Shown here: positions 1-13,222 of the stretch, piece after piece
Numbering within the stretch: the stretch's first letter is position 1
How the letters are laid out: every line of letters begins with the position of its first letter
From: Atherinomorus stipes
Taxonomy: Eukaryota; Chordata; Actinopteri; Atheriniformes; Atherinidae
Assembly (NCBI GenBank): GCA_023101725.1
Contig: JALJCO010001245.1
Coordinates: forward strand, 327,854-391,853
Length of the DNA: 64,000 nucleotides
Direction of reading: 5' to 3'
Notes under the pieces: model-generated
Told to the model about the DNA's origin: nothing
The model's database searches: none
The model's input: only the letters and a program-made list of their open reading frames with translations
Position numbers and translations under genes: made by a program

Positions 1-2015
1 TAAAGGGCTACATTGATTAGTGTTTAAGGATCAGGCTTTAATAGATTAAAAGCCCCCGGCTCTGAGAGAGGCACTCACTCATTCACATACACACTTGTAA
101 AGAAAAGCAAGCTTATCTACACACCAGTGGGCAATTCAATGGGCAGATATAGTCAAAGAAGGGCATAAACACTATCATGCCTGTACAGAAAGTGGCTTCA
201 CTTGAGTGGTCAAAGACACTGGCTGGACAGAAACCTACACAAACATTTACACACCTGCTGCAGTGCCAGTGTTGCCTGAGGCAGAGCCCAAAGCCTTTGA
301 ACAAACCATATATATTTCATAACTCAGATAAATAAATACATAAAAAATATCCTTAAATCAAGGATGAAGTTATGCGTGCCATTATAAAGTGGGTTCCCCC
401 ATGCTGATTTTCCAATTGATGGAAAATTCATGCATTTTTAATGCAGTGCATTTTTAATAATGTGGCACAGTCTCAGACTGGTGAACATTTTCTATAAACA
501 GGGGTGGTGATGGCAGGTTTCCGTTTGACAGAAAGAGAAGTAAACATTAAAATAAATGAGAGTGATAGTGCTTCAGCATGGCATCATGGAGGCACTAGCC
601 TATAAAAGCAGAGCTGAATATGATGTGCAACAACCAAAAATTTCATAAATAAATCAAAACGTTCCAAAAGTTGTGCCTCCAACTGCATCTTGTAGAATAA
701 CTGTGATGTGTCACATCTCTGCAGAGATTAACTGAGCAGCCTTTTCTTATCTTTATAGACGCAATAATTATTTGTTTGGATTAATAATCATTTATTGGAA
801 AACTTTTGCTTTGCAGTGAAGAGGAAAGCTGCATTTTTCCTCTTCACTGAGCTTCTTTCTCTACTACCTTTTGTCTTGTGATGCAATGATCATTGCCTTA
901 CCTGCAAGAATCACCTCAAGTTCCAACCAATCCAACATATCCCCTTTCATTTTCTCCAATCTTTGCACCTTTTTCTCTTCTCTGACCCCAATCACGCAAC
1001 CGGCCATAATGGTGTTAGCCTCCTGTGTGCTACTCATGCTCTTTCCATTTCCACTCATGCTTCCTTCGACTCTTCTCAAAGTTTTCACTCATCACAGCCA
1101 TATCTGTGGTCTTCTCATAGCTTTTATTTCCTCACCTTCCAGCCACAGTCCCTCCCACTGCTTTTCTTCTCCTCTCCATTATTTGACCACAATCATGCCA
1201 GCTGTTAGCCTCTGCCAGATCCATCCACTCCCCCTCATAGCATCCTCTCTCCTGGAGCCTCCTAGTCCTAATCACGTCCTGTGGTATCCTTCAGTGAAAC
1301 TGTTTTCTGCTCAAATTGAGTCTCCTGTGTTCTCATTCTTTACAAGCTATTCCTTCTCTGACACGATCACTTTTGTTGTTAGCCTTCTTTTCACCTCTTG
1401 AGTTGTCATTCCAGTCCTGTCTCTTTAAATCCATCCTGTGTGAAATCACATACTGCATTTTGCCAGCAAAGCATAGGTTAAGTTCTTTGCAGCCTCATTT
1501 TCAGTGTTTTTCCATATACTGTACCTCTGTATTGCAAAGTTAGAACATTCTTGGCATAAATCTCAATTTTTCCTGTCACTTTTCTTGACCTCTGCATTCC
1601 TTCAATAAGTGACCACTATCTTCTTTTAGCCACAGCTGGCTTTTCCCTCTTTTCTTCTTCAGTTTTCTTCCTCTCTCTCATGTTCTGCTTGACAGTGACA
1701 CACTACTGCACTCTCCTCATTTGACACCTTGTTTTGAGATGTAAAGAATGAACAACATTTGTATTTTTTTCTCTGTTTGTATAATAATGCTGTCATTTGG
1801 ATGGGATTCATGTGTTACAATCACCCAAAACTACAGACTGTAACATCTCTGCTTATTTTGAATTAACCAAAGAACAACTTTACAACAGATTAAAAAAAAA
1901 AACTGACTTCTAACTTCACCAAACATGTTGTTTAGGAGCCTACCTGTAAAAATAACCAACTGTAAAAAAAACAAAAAAAACACCAAAAGCTTTCTTAAAA
2001 GAACCTTCACATTCA
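1..2015. other. Non-coding stretch, no gene seen
   Basis: AT-rich sequence with no splice-flanked coding segment, RNA gene or terminal-repeat pair that I can support. The part from about 1090 to 1700 is strongly CT-rich on the plus strand, which produces long but low-complexity open frames rich in Ser, Leu and Phe. Short A runs occur near 1890-1980. Confidence 0.6.
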
Positions 2016-2720
2016 TACACTACCTGGCCAAACAAAAAGAAGAAAAAAAAATTAGGTTCAAGATTTCTATTGGATTATTATTGAATCTGTGATCATTTTT
2101 TCAGCTGGCACCAAGTTTTTTAACCCGACTGATACAATGAGTAGCCTCAACATTTTTTAAATGTCCTTGTGGAGAGATACATCCTGTGGTTGTGGAAAAG
2201 ATGTAACTCTGTTTAGGATGGGGCAAATTAATGGCATGACAAAAGCAGAGAAAACATGTAAGGAGATGCAGAAACTACTAAAACTGAGTTTTGAACTGTC
2301 CAACGGATTATCATTAAAAACTGAAATGACAGTGGGGTACTATTGTCTTTCCGGAAGAAATTTAATAAAGAAAAAAAAATTCTGAATGATGTTGATCGGC
2401 GATCATTTAAAAGTTTGGTGAAATCAAATTAAAGAAAAACAACAGTAGAAGGTCTGTGTTTTGTTTGATACTGAAAAATAGGAACATTCCCACATGCACA
2501 ATCAAAGGAAACTCAGGTGATTGGCACTAAACAGCTGTGTAGCCATAAGAAAACCACTAATCAGTGAGGCTAACTAGAAAAAAAAAATATTGGACTCTGG
2601 AGCAATGGAAGAAGTTGATGTGGTCTGATGAGTCCAGATTTACCTTGTTCCAGAGTGACAGAGGGTAAAACAAGTGGCAGATTAAGTGAAGCACCCATCA
2701 TGCCTGCTGGCAGTGTCTTA
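2016..2720 (+). pseudogene. Tc1-like transposon relic, transposase broken, right end missing
   Basis: The left terminus reads TACACTACCTGGCC at 2016-2029, the start of a fish Tc1 family, with TA at 2016-2017 as the expected target site. Transposase homology follows in several frames. It begins at about 2170 with a DTSCGCGKDV-type segment, continues with a basic helix-turn-helix region to about 2400, and reaches WSDESRFTLFQS at 2621-2656, which carries the first catalytic Asp of the DD34E triad. Stops and frameshifts interrupt it throughout. The second Asp, the Glu and the right inverted repeat are not found. It is a dead 5' fragment. Family recognition rests on remembered Tc1 sequence, not an alignment. 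Confidence 0.75.
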
Positions 2721-4618
2721 GGTACACAGAACAGTACTCCAGAATTACATATTTCCAGTATTTACCAATACCATGGGAAGAACACCAGCACCACACAAAA
2801 GGACTGGAAAACTTACTGTGCAAATACATTAGTGAATAGAAATATGAAAAAGAAATATGACATGTTACACATTTACTGCCCTCAGAATGGTTTTATGATT
2901 CTCTTCCATTATATATTCATACACACTGTACTGTATTGCACCATTGCCTTGAGGCAATTTCCTCTGATCTGCTTATCCTCAAGATGTATTTTTATACACT
3001 GAGTGCATGTGTCAAAGCACTTAACATATTGTACGCAAGTCTGTTTTATACTGAAAAGCAAATATGTCTGAGAACATGGTTCTAACATGCATGCAAACAA
3101 GCTTGTGGTCATTTTTAGGTAGCATGTTACACAAGGAGAATTTCAAAAGTTAAAAGAGATTATGGGCTAAATACACTAAGTTCTTTGGCCTCTGCTAGAA
3201 AAGGCAGCTTTTGTTTGGGTTTGAGTCTATACATGTGTGTAGAAGGTTGTGGGCTAATTTGAGGAGGGGCTGAGTGATGCATATTCATAAAGGGTTTTCT
3301 CTATTTCCATCCTTTCATCCCTCATTTGCTTTGATCAGAAAGTTTGAAGAGTTAAAGTCTTCCAACGCCTGGGCAGGAAGAATGCCAAAGGGGCTAAATA
3401 GAGAGCTGTCTTAGGATGAAAATACTGTAAAGCTATGGAGGAAGAAAGACACACACACACACACACACAGTTCTTGACCCATTAGTGTGCATGCAAGTTA
3501 AGAAACAAAAAGGCTGACAAAAAGACTGCTTGTCAAAAGCAGAAAAACAGAACATAAAGACAGAAAAGTAGGCACAAATATTAAAAGTTAAACTTCTGAA
3601 TAATATGTAGTCACACTGCCAGAAAAAGTCAAAACCACAGGCAGCCAACAGCTTTTATAATCATTTCACCACTTTTTAAAATATTTAGGGTCCTGATGCA
3701 TAATTAGAGAGAAGGTTATGAGATGTGACATCCCAAAGAGGCTGAATATCAGCACGTCCTCTACATTAAAAATGTACAAGGAAAGCAAAAAGGCAGCAAG
3801 TTCTTATGGATTGCTGAAATAATTACACACTGAGCCCCCTCTGAGCCACATCTTCAGGGTGCAGGGAGGAAATTGTTGTAAAATGTGGATCGCGGAAGTG
3901 CTTTATAGACAGCTTAACTGGGGCAAAATCTTAACGAATCTCGTCATAGTTTCAAACCTTCAGGTTCAGTTAAATAAAAGCACACAGCGACTGGCATTTT
4001 CAATTTTAGAGCGAAGCAGGTTAAACAGAGAATGCGTGGGAGCTGCGTGTTTCCAGAGAGGCGCTGGCTTTTTCATGTCTTCTTTGCTGTTTGGAGGCTT
4101 GTTGGATACAAAGCTTTCACTTGGATTTGTTTTACAGAGGCATGTAAAATGTTTCTGTTGCAGGGATATACACAAAATACGCTTGTCAAAATCTCTCATT
4201 CCTGACGACTGCAACTTCTTCACCCCTTCACTTTTCCTCAAACCCTGTATCAATGTTAAGAAACATAAAGACATAAAACAACTTTTTTCCATGCAAATGA
4301 ACATGATTTGTGCTCTTCTTTTCGTGATTTGTAACACAGTTTTTAATGTTGAAATTTTCTATTGTCCCTATGTTAGCATATTTTGCAAATTAGGGATGAT
4401 TCCTACTTGAAAATTGCATGTCTATACAGAAATGAATACTGTATATGTCTGCAACCACAAAGTACTTTTGGAGTTATAATAAAAGGAGCAGTTTTATTAT
4501 AAGTGAAATGCAAGAATAGTATATGTATGAATGTTGAAAAATAACTGAAAATGGCTCATAGAAGAAATGAAATATGTTTAGTCTTCTCTGAAAAACAAAC
4601 ATTTTCTAGATGAATATA
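2721..4618. other. Non-coding stretch with a short (CA)n tract
   Basis: No gene recognised. A (CA)n microsatellite lies at about 3450-3470. The open frame at 3859-4410 (183 codons) has no recognisable domain, and an unrelated 123-codon frame opens on the opposite strand across most of it, so I treat it as chance. Confidence 0.55.
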
Positions 4619-4992
4619 CAGTGGGTACGGAAATTATTCAGACCCCTTTAAACTTTTTACTCTTTGTTTCATTGCAGCCATTTGCTGAAATCAAAACAGT
4701 TAATTTTATTTCTCATTTATGTACACTAAGCACCCAATCTTGACAGAAAAAAAGCAGAAAGGTTTTTTTTTTTTCAAATTTATTAAAAAAGAAAAACCGA
4801 AATATTACATGGTCAAAAAATATTCAGACCCTTTGCAGTGACACTCATATTTAACTTATATGCTGTCCATTTCTTCTGATCCCCCTTGAGATGGTTCTAC
4901 TCCTTTATTGGAGTCCAGCTGTGTTTAATTAAACTGAGTGAACTTGATTAGGAAAGGCACACATCTGTCTATATAAGACTTTACAGCTCACA

Positions 4993-6050
4993 GTGCATGT
5001 CAGAGCAAATGAAAATCATGAGGTCGAAGCGAGGCACAGATCTGGACAAGGTTACAAAAGAATTTCTTCAGCACTAAAGGTTCCTAAGAGCACGGTGGCC
5101 TCCATAGTCCTTAAATGGAAGAATTTTGGGATGACCAGAACTCTTCCTAGACCCGGCCATCCAGCCAAACTGAGCAGTCGTGGGAGAAGAACCTTGGTGA
5201 GAGAGCTAAAGAAGAACCCAAAGATCACTGTGGCTGAGCTCCAGAGATGCAGTTGTGAGATGGGAGAAAGTTCCACAAAGTCAACTATCACTGCAGCCCT
5301 CCACCAGTCGGGGCTTTATGGCAGAGTGGCCCAACAGAAGCATCTCCTCAGTGCAAGACATATGAAAGCCTTCATAGAGTTTGGCAAAAAACACATGAAG
5401 GACTCCCAGACTGTGAGAAATAAGATTCTCTGGTCTGATGAGACCCAGACTGAACTTTTAGGAGTTAATTCTAAGCTGTTTGTGTGGAGAAAACCAGGCA
5501 CTGCTAATCACCTGCCCAATACAATCCCAAAGGTGAAACATGGTGGTGGCAGCATCATGCTATGGGGGGTGGGGGGGGTGGGGGGGGGGGGGGGGGGGGG
5601 GGACTAGCTTCAGGGACAGGACGACTGGTTGCAATTGAAGGAAAGATGAATGCGGCCAAGTACAGAGAGATCCTGGAAGAAAACCTCTTCCTGTGTGTTC
5701 AGGACTTCAGACTGGGCCGAAGGTTCACCTTCCAACAAGACAAAGACCCTCAGCACACAGCTAAAATAACAAAGGAGGGGCTTCAGAACAACTCTGACCA
5801 TTCTTAACTGGCTCAGCCAGAGCTCTGACCTAAACCCAACTGAGCATCTCTGGAGAGACCTGAAAATGGCTATCCACCAATGTTCACCATCTAACCTGAC
5901 AGGACTGGGGAGGATCTGTAAGGAAGAATGGCAGAAGATCCCCAAATCCAGGAGTGAAACACTTGTTGTATCATTCCCAAGAAGACTCATGGCTGTACTA
6001 GCTCCTACTAGCTTCTACTCAGTACTGAGCAAAGGGTCTGAATACTTATG
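4993..6050 (+). pseudogene. Tc1 transposase pseudogene (DD34E), several frame breaks
   Basis: This is the transposase of the surrounding element. It shows an N-terminal paired-type DNA-binding region, a GRPR-like box (LPRPGHP, residues 51-57 of the first open part), WSDE at residues 147-150 with catalytic Asp 1, and GGGSIMLWG at 184-192. Beyond a poly-G tract come catalytic Asp 2 (QQDKDPQHTAK, codon 5739-5741) and the Glu (NPTEHLW, codon 5842-5844). Three lesions are visible. A 34-bp deletion near the start, relative to the copy at 15342, removes the normal N-terminus. A G-rich run at 5564-5602 shifts the frame. The Asp-to-Glu distance is 103 nt instead of the 105 nt of DD34E, implying a 2-bp loss near 5800. 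It is not functional as read. Confidence 0.9.
5564..5602 (+). repeat. Poly-G tract inside the transposase
   Basis: Thirty-seven of the 39 bases are G, with only two Ts. It lies directly after the codons for GGGSIMLWG, where related Tc1 elements have only a short G run followed by a T-rich codon stretch. It is either a real expansion or a sequencing or assembly artefact. Confidence 0.85.
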
Positions 6051-6240
6051 ACCATGTGATTTTTTTCAGTTTTCTTTTAAATTTGCAAAAAATTTCTAGA
6101 TTTCAGTTTTTTTCTGTCAAGATGGCATGCCGAGTGTGTAATAATGAGAAATAAAATCAACTTTTTTGATTTTTGCAAATGGCTGCAATGAAACAAAGTG
6201 TGAAAAGTTTAAAGGGGTCTGAAACTTTCCATACCCACTG

Positions 6241-6890
6241 TAAGTATCTGTTTGGAAAGTTGTTGCTGTAGCAGATCTTAATATGTGAACATGTTCTCTG
6301 CAAAGGCCAAATTTGATAAAAAAAAAAAAAAAAAAAAAGAAGAACTAAATTAAAGAGGTTTTAATAGGCATTTCAGAGGCGGTCTCGAAAATGACCATTT
6401 GGCACAGATTTGACACCATCTGTTCTCAAAATCCTCCAGTTGGGGGAACCTCAGGTTGAGCCCCTTATCGATGGCTAAACTGGCATCCACCTTCATCCTA
6501 CCCGTACTGTGAGTTCACTCAAGTCAGTAAAAGACAGTGTAATCTTGACTCAGATTGTCTTATCTCCTGTTCTGTCCCTTCCTCTTTTTCCTTTTCCTCT
6601 CTTCCGCTGATAATGTTTTCTTGCATTTCGTTGCTGAATCCACCATGATGTGCGCTCAAAACACCCAGTGTGTTCATATCTTTTTGCTAACACGTGACGC
6701 GGTGCGTAGTCAATACTCGGCTGCAACTTCATGTCGTGCCCCGATGGAAAAAGTTGCATAGTGCAGTTTTTCAGCTTCGGGATGCCTGTGACAGTGACAC
6801 AGCGAGAAATGTGTATCATGAACATTGGTGTGCCATCAAAATGAGTCAGAAATGCATATTTTTAAGGTAAAAAAGTTACATTGAGTGTTT
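6241..6890. other. Non-coding stretch with a poly-A run
   Basis: No gene seen. A run of about 20 A lies at 6319-6338. The short open frames on both strands at 6550-6825 have no recognisable content. Confidence 0.5.
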
Positions 6891-7368
6891 ATAACCCCTT
6901 CATACCCAAATTCACTTAAACATATGAAAGCAAAAAAAAAAAAAAAAAAAAAAAAAAACAGGAAAAAAAGTAAGAAAAAATAAAATAAACAGAGAAGTTA
7001 TTACAAAATAAACTCGTTAATTTAAAAATTTATTCATTTTCTATACCACTTTGTCCAATGTTTGTAAGGAAGAAGGAGCCTATCCCAGCAGGTAACAGGT
7101 GAGTATACAGGTACACCCTGGACAGGTCCCCAGTCTATTGCCCTATTGCAGGGCATAAAATACAGTTGAATATTAAATAAATAAATAAAAATAAATCAAT
7201 AACAATATATTATAACGTAATATTTATTTTAAAAAATGCATAAACAAGAGGAAATAAATACACATAAATAATTTTATTAAATCAATAAAATACAAATAAA
7301 CAAGATTTTCAATAAAAGCCATAACTGTTTTGTCACAAAATGTGCAACACTGGGCATCAAGGGGTTAG
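6891..7368. mobile_element. Decayed TTAA-type (piggyBac-like) non-autonomous element
   Basis: The left end reads ATAA then CCCCTTCATACCC (from 6891) and the right end GGGCATCAAGGGG then TTAG (to 7368). The ends are inverted copies of each other, and the flanks look like mutated TTAA. The CCCC start resembles the piggyBac-like element at 42818. The interior is extremely AT-rich, with a long A run at about 6931-6959 and no coding remnant. It also holds a fragment of another repeat at 7034-7156. Confidence 0.5.
7034..7156 (+). repeat. Fragment of a common fish interspersed repeat
   Basis: The blocks TTTTCTATACCACTT, GGAGCCTATCCCAGC and TACACCCTGGACAGGTC occur in the same order as in the longer copy at 40884-41280. 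This is a truncated copy nested in the TTAA-type element. Confidence 0.75.
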
Positions 7369-10300
7369 TCTAAAAAAATCTAAAACTGGGGTGAGCTGCA
7401 GGTCAAAAGATGACCATCTTTGTACCTAGTGCAATACAGATTGATATACTATCTTATCACTCTTTATTTTCCCTAGCGATTTGCTTGAAAAGTGAACTCA
7501 GAGCTTTTAAGCTAATAAATGTAACTCATTGTTTGCTTGTGGGATTGCAAATATTAAAACTGACATATCAAAAAGATTTTCCATCTTCTAGTTTCGCTGA
7601 TAGCGAGATGGTGCTCAGGTTGCACCCTGCCTGCTGACATGTAGAGAGCACCAGACACAGTCACAGGCATTTTTTATGAGGCTAAAATGAAAGGGCTGTT
7701 TTTTTACATGGATGTCTTGTTTTTTTTCTTTTACTTTGGAATGAGCTAATACAGTCCACTACTCCTCAGAAATCATTACAATTTCAAGGTCAGGTGTCTG
7801 TATACGTCCCATCCCTCTCCCCAAACTTTACCACACCAGCTTCCAATCTGTAGCTTTGTGTACGTAACAGAACTGAATCACAGCCCCCCCTCACGTTGTT
7901 TTGATCAGGTCTGTGCTCAAACATCTGTTGGAGGATGTTTACCTAGGGAGTAAGTATGTTAGGGGAAATATTATCCTAGTTTTACCTTACCTTTCTTCTG
8001 TGAGAAGCATAAACATCAGCATTGCGAAGTGGGGATGGGAGAGAAGAGGCAAGGGAAAAACAAAAGTGTACAGGAGGTAAGACCAAGTGGACCTGAGAGA
8101 GTAAGATGGGGAATGAAAGTAAATGAGAAGATGAAGGATAATAGATGCGTTACCCATAAGTAATGGATGGTGGGTAAGGAAGGGGAAGAAAATGAGAAAT
8201 AAAGCACTAGAGGACAAAATATGAGGAGGACAATTTTAAAGGGACGAAAGATACAGAAAACGGTGGAAAAATAATGAATAGACAGGGAAACAATGACAAG
8301 AGAAGACAGAAGAAAAGTTCAGAAGTATAAAAAGTACGGTTGTTGTTGATACTTAAAACGAACAGAAAAATAATCAAGATTTTGATCAGTTCTCAATATT
8401 CCTGTCTAATTTTCATAGAAGTCTTTAAAATGCAACAAGAACCTTTTTGTCAGTCACAGCACACCCAGTAACAAAGTGTACATTTTCATTATTTTTCCCT
8501 TCAAGACTTTTTCTCTCCACTTTCCGTTCGTCTCCTCTGCCAAAAAATGTCTTAATAGGAGGAAATAAAACATCCCGTTTCAGAGCCAATGTCCAAAAGT
8601 CTAGACTGTTTTTACAGTCTGAAAAATCAATATACAATTTACAGGCATGTCTGTCTGGTGCTTGGCATACAGGCATATGCAGACGGGTACACAGATGCTT
8701 ACCACGCACACACAAGCAGTTCCCTTATCCTCCTCATTCTCTCCCTCTCTCACACACATACACTCCAAGTTTATATCGCCCAAGGGGACTCTCCACTGAC
8801 ACATTGCATTTCCTAGCCATTACCCTAACCATCATATCGGAATGAATAAGCCTATCCCTGACCCTAAAACCATGCCTTAACCCTAAAAAGAATCACTTTG
8901 TGACGGTGCTGACAAAACTGAGTTCTGCATGAGTTTGTGTGCAGTCAGATTTTTCTCACCATTTAATGGGAATGGTGATGCTTCCCTTTTTAAACCAAAC
9001 CATATATGGTAGCTTTCCTTTATGTTCACTTGCTGCTGGTTACCTCCAGTATCGACAAATTGGAAAGACCCTTATTGCTTGCCTTCGTCTTTGCAGCTTT
9101 TTATGTGCTTGTCTATAGTGACTATGATTCTTTATTCTTCTTCTTCTTCTTTTTATTATTATGAAGCAACCTTTGCCTGTTAATCACTATCATCCATCTG
9201 CTTGTCTTGTCTAATCTCCTTGCCCGTTTCAGTCTGAGCTGTCCCCTTTCTCTGCCCGTCTGGCTCTGTCTTTAACACCCTGAGACTCTTTCTGTCAGTC
9301 TTTTTATTTGCAGACCCTCCTCTCATTCCCCCACCCTCCTATCAATCCCTCCCACTCCACCACCAACTAAGCATGAAAACGGTGCTCCATTAGGAGTGCC
9401 TGGGCTAAGCCCAGTCTGACACACACTGCTTTGATCACCCGTGAGCTGGGCTAAACACTCCACTAAACTCCCAGTCTGAAGGGGGGGGGGGGCATAGCAT
9501 GGTGAGTCAGATATGGGACAAGGGGGTCCAATAAGAGGTAAAAACATAGACTGAGAAGGGGAGTTTAATTTCCTGAGTTTCACATCCCTTTTTTGACATT
9601 TCGATACTTTGTGTTTGCTACTTTTTCTCTTCAAAACCCAACAGGTAGCCTCGAAATGCTTCATTTACAATCTCTGCAGGTGCAGAGCTCATGAAGGCTC
9701 ACAGAGGAATAAAAACACTGCCAGATAAGACCCCCAAACATATCTTGTCTGTCTTGTTGGGTGGATGAATACATATCAACACTCATACATACACAAAACC
9801 ACGCAAAAAATTGAATATCCAAAACTGAATATATTACATACAGAGACCACAAAACCATAGATGACTGACTAAACAAATAAATAAGAGGCAAAGCTTTCAA
9901 AATTCAGACAGGAGATACTGAACCAGCAGCAGCAAAAGGACAAAAAAACCTCCCGTCTTTTCTCCCAAGGAGAGAAGAGAAAAGGGATTTCCGCTCACTG
10001 CTAATCAATCAGGCCGTGATAATGGCTCCCATGCCTAGCTGTCGACTGGAAGGGTCAAGGCATCCCGTGACCCAGCGCCCAGGGCCCAGGGGCCAAAGCC
10101 TCTCTCAGAATAGCACCCCAGGACGGACTCCCTGGGCTAATTGTCCAAGCCAGTGTCAGCCTTTTCAATGCCCCCGCCCCAACCCTCCCTTCTTTCCACT
10201 TTCTCTGTCATTCCTCTCTCTTTCTTCTGCCTTTCCCTCCCCTCTTGCCCTCCTCGCAACTCTGCGCTGCTCTCTATTTCTATGCAACGGAGGAATCTAC

Positions 10301-12716
10301 TAAGTATAGCAGCGTGTAACAGTGTGAGGGAGACAAAAAGCGAGGAGTTGAATGAAAAAAGACCACTTAGAGCTTAGACGACAGAGATGAATCGGGGAGG
10401 TTGTAGACAAGGAGAAAAGTTAATGAAATAACAGACAGGAAAAAGATAGTAAGACATGGGAGAGCATGTCAAAGACAGCGATCAGCAGAGGCAGTAAAAA
10501 CGCACAGCGAGGGAAGTGAGAAGGAGGGATGAAAGCGCCAGACACGGCATCGGACAGAGAGGGACAGATGGATACAGAGTTGCACAGAAGAGATGAGAAG
10601 GAGGAGAGACTGCAAGTCTGTTTTCTTTCCCTGAACACATCACTCATATTACTGCTGTGCAGTGACGGGTCCATCCACTTCCATCTGCATATCAATAGCT
10701 TTCTATTAATCACAGCAAGAGCGGCGTGTGTCTCAGGGAATCACTATGACTGACCACCACGCTGCAGACAACATGCAAAAGGATAAGAAGACAGAAAGGT
10801 CCTGCACAGACATATTTGCGCGCAGGAAAGCACAAGTCCGACACAAACCCTACTCCAGCTCCGTGCACTGGCATTCCTGTCATTCCAAGCACACGCTGCT
10901 AATTAACAGCATTAGAGCCTATAGACAATGGGAAACAGTGATGGAGAGGTAGTCCAGTGATGCATTAACAAATTTAAGCTCTCTTCTGTCACCTTTCCTT
11001 TGCTATTTGATATAGCCATCATTTTTCCCTCCACCTCATAGTCCTTTCCATCCAACTCTCTTTCCCTCTTATAGTCCCTGTCAGGTCCTGGTCAGACAGC
11101 GCTGAAGAAGAGCAAAGTCAAAAAATACTGCAAATGTAAAACATGACAATAAAACTCAGTTACTCACTGGGAATTTCTTTCTTTTTCTCTACTTCTTTTT
11201 TTTTTCTTTCCTGGATGTGTCACTCCTTATCCTCTTCTCCACAGTGGAACAGGAGTGCGTCTATCCCGACGTGTGTGCTGTGTCAGTCCAGTAGAGGAAA
11301 GTTGCCGTCTGCGTGCATGAGCATGCGTGAGTGTGTGTGCGTGGAGGGAGACAGAGACGGAGAGAACGTGTGTGCCTGTCTCTGAGTCTTGCACTGCTCT
11401 GACTGAGCGAGCTGAGGCTGTTTTAAACAGGCTGCTCTCCCCATGTGACCAGCCCAGCCACAGGCAGGAATACATTACTGAGACACACACACTCACACAC
11501 ACACCCCTCTCTCTCTCTCTCTCAACCATACACACACACCGTGTCCACAGTGCACCCCCTAGCCACCACTGAGGGTAGTGGAGGGAGCAGCCCCCACACA
11601 TTGCATGTGCGCTCCAGCACACACACGCACACACAAATAGATGCACAATGACAAACAAGGGAAATATGGCAGAGATTGGAGTTTAAAGTTAGTGTGCAGG
11701 GTATCACAGCAAAGCAAATACTATTGTTGTGCATGTAAACATCGTTGATGCCTTTTTCTAAATTGAAGCATCCCGTTTTCATTCATTCATGCACACTCAA
11801 AATTCACCACACACAATCGTAGAAAATACATCCAATTATAATTTATTAGTTTATTAGTGATTTTTGACTTTTCCGTCTCCACTGTTAGCAGTGCTTCACA
11901 CCTGGAAGCACTGACCTTTTTAGTAATGGAAACCTTTTAAAGCTGACCTTCTGTTTCAAGGCAGATACAGTTGCGTAACAGCTATTACACCTTATGGCAC
12001 AACGATGGCAAAAACAGGAGAAATTAAATACACATTATACTGATGCATTTTCAGAGAAGTGCCTCTGAATTTAGTGTCAAATGTTTAAGGTTTTCAGGTT
12101 GCAGAGTGAACTGAGAATATGACAGATTGCCCAAATACACAGAGTTCACACTAGCCACGCTACAAAGCACCAAAGATGTGGCATTATTCTTTCTAACAAA
12201 TGCACCCTGTAGTGTATCCATGCTGCATGCAGACCAATGGATAGTTGATCAGGCCCTGACACATTCATCATGTAAGGGTCAGAAGCATCTAGTGCAGTAC
12301 TGCTGCTCTTGGGAGCCTTGAACTGAAATAAATAGCCTCTGAAAGTCATGTACTGTCACACTAAACCCTAAGTCTTTGCTGTCATTACAAGCAGCGTTCA
12401 CAGCAATGCCACAGAGAGCTGACACGCCTCAGCATGATGTCACTGCGCTGCCAGATTCCAGCAATCAATTTGATGTGTTTAATATGATCATAGCCCTCTG
12501 AAAACATGAAGTCCACACAATAAAAATCCTGTCCCAAGTACATTTATTGAACCGTTACTTCAATTAAATCCCTCATCAATCCGTTAACGCCTTCAAGGGT
12601 GCTGCTGTGCTTCTACTGCGTGGACTGCAAGTTTTAGATGGCTGTAAATTTGGTTTAGTTTACCTGCAAAGGGGATGATTATCATTATCATACTGAGAAT
12701 CCAGCTATCAGGTGTC

Positions 12717-12720
<4 letters not shown>
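7369..12720. other. Long non-coding stretch with simple repeats
   Basis: No gene or mobile element identified. It contains a purine-rich block at about 8030-8330, CT-rich and CA-rich parts at 8700-8770 and 10180-10270, TTC repeats near 9139-9151, a run of 12 G at 9481-9492, and CA and TC tracts at 11490-11530. Two GC-richer islands (about 9360-9480 and 10010-10160) are free of repeats and could be conserved non-coding DNA, but I cannot test that. Low-complexity sequence accounts for the longer open frames near 11227-11658. Confidence 0.5.
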
Positions 12721-12748
<28 letters not shown>

Positions 12749-12830
12749 TGAGCTTTTACAATACTGAATTTCCCCTTCGGGGATGAATAAAGTATTTTTC
12801 ATTTCATTTCATTCATTTCATTTCATTTCA
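12721..12830 (+). mobile_element. Non-LTR retrotransposon 3' tail with (ATTTC)n
   Basis: After a run of 26 A (12721-12746), the segment GAATTTCCCCTTCGGGGATG followed by AATAAAGTA (about 12767-12795) matches the 3' end typical of fish L2/CR1-like LINE copies, and ends in an ATTTC-type microsatellite. No upstream LINE coding sequence is visible, as in heavily 5'-truncated insertions. Family assignment is from memory. Confidence 0.7.
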
Positions 12831-13222
12831 ATTTGCGTTTACTTGTTGCCTACAATGCTAAACCACCTCGTAAAATCATTGGTCAGGTGTTTGTCATTCA
12901 GTGCTCTTTGATGCTAATCAAAGAACTGAAAAATGTTGCCATTTCAAAAATCTGGATTATTCCATCATCATACTGTGCGGCACAGCCAGCAATGGCTTCC
13001 AAGGTCATGTGTTGCAGCTAGACCATTGTTTTGAGCAGCTTTGTGAATCTTCTGCTGATGGAGCACATCATGTCAGTCACGTCAACAAGAAATGTCTTAG
13101 GAAAAAACTAGGACGTTTTAAGAAAAATGTTGTGCAATCGGATTTAAAGCATGCCATGATTGTTTATCAAGTCTTATCAAAGCAACATTTAAAGCAAAGT
13201 GATCAGGTCCGTCTCACAAAGC
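12831..13222. other. Non-coding stretch, no gene recognised
   Basis: Two overlapping plus-strand open frames (12833-13021 and 12901-13317) cover this part but show no motif I recognise and no splice context. I call nothing here. Confidence 0.4.

Larger units (their letters stand above)
4619..6240 (+). mobile_element. Tc1/mariner element, nearly full length
   Basis: The element is 1622 bp, flanked by TA at 4617-4618 and 6241-6242. It starts CAGTGGGTACGGAAATTATT and ends with the inverted counterpart ACTTTCCATACCCACTG. The inverted repeats extend inward with matching blocks, such as the TTTCATTGCAGCCATTTG block at 4667-4684 and its complement at 6175-6195. Length and termini fit a complete Tc1-type element that moves by cut-and-paste into TA sites. 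It is related to the truncated copy at 14951. The internal transposase gene is disrupted, so it could move only if transposase came from elsewhere. Confidence 0.93.

Noticed and set aside
871..1401. 176-codon plus-strand open frame rich in Ser, Leu and Phe
   Set aside because: It lies in a CT-rich tract that lacks stop codons by composition; no domain seen.
3859..4410. 183-codon plus-strand open frame
   Set aside because: No recognisable domain and no coding-like composition. An unrelated frame is open on the opposite strand, and no splice or promoter context supports it.
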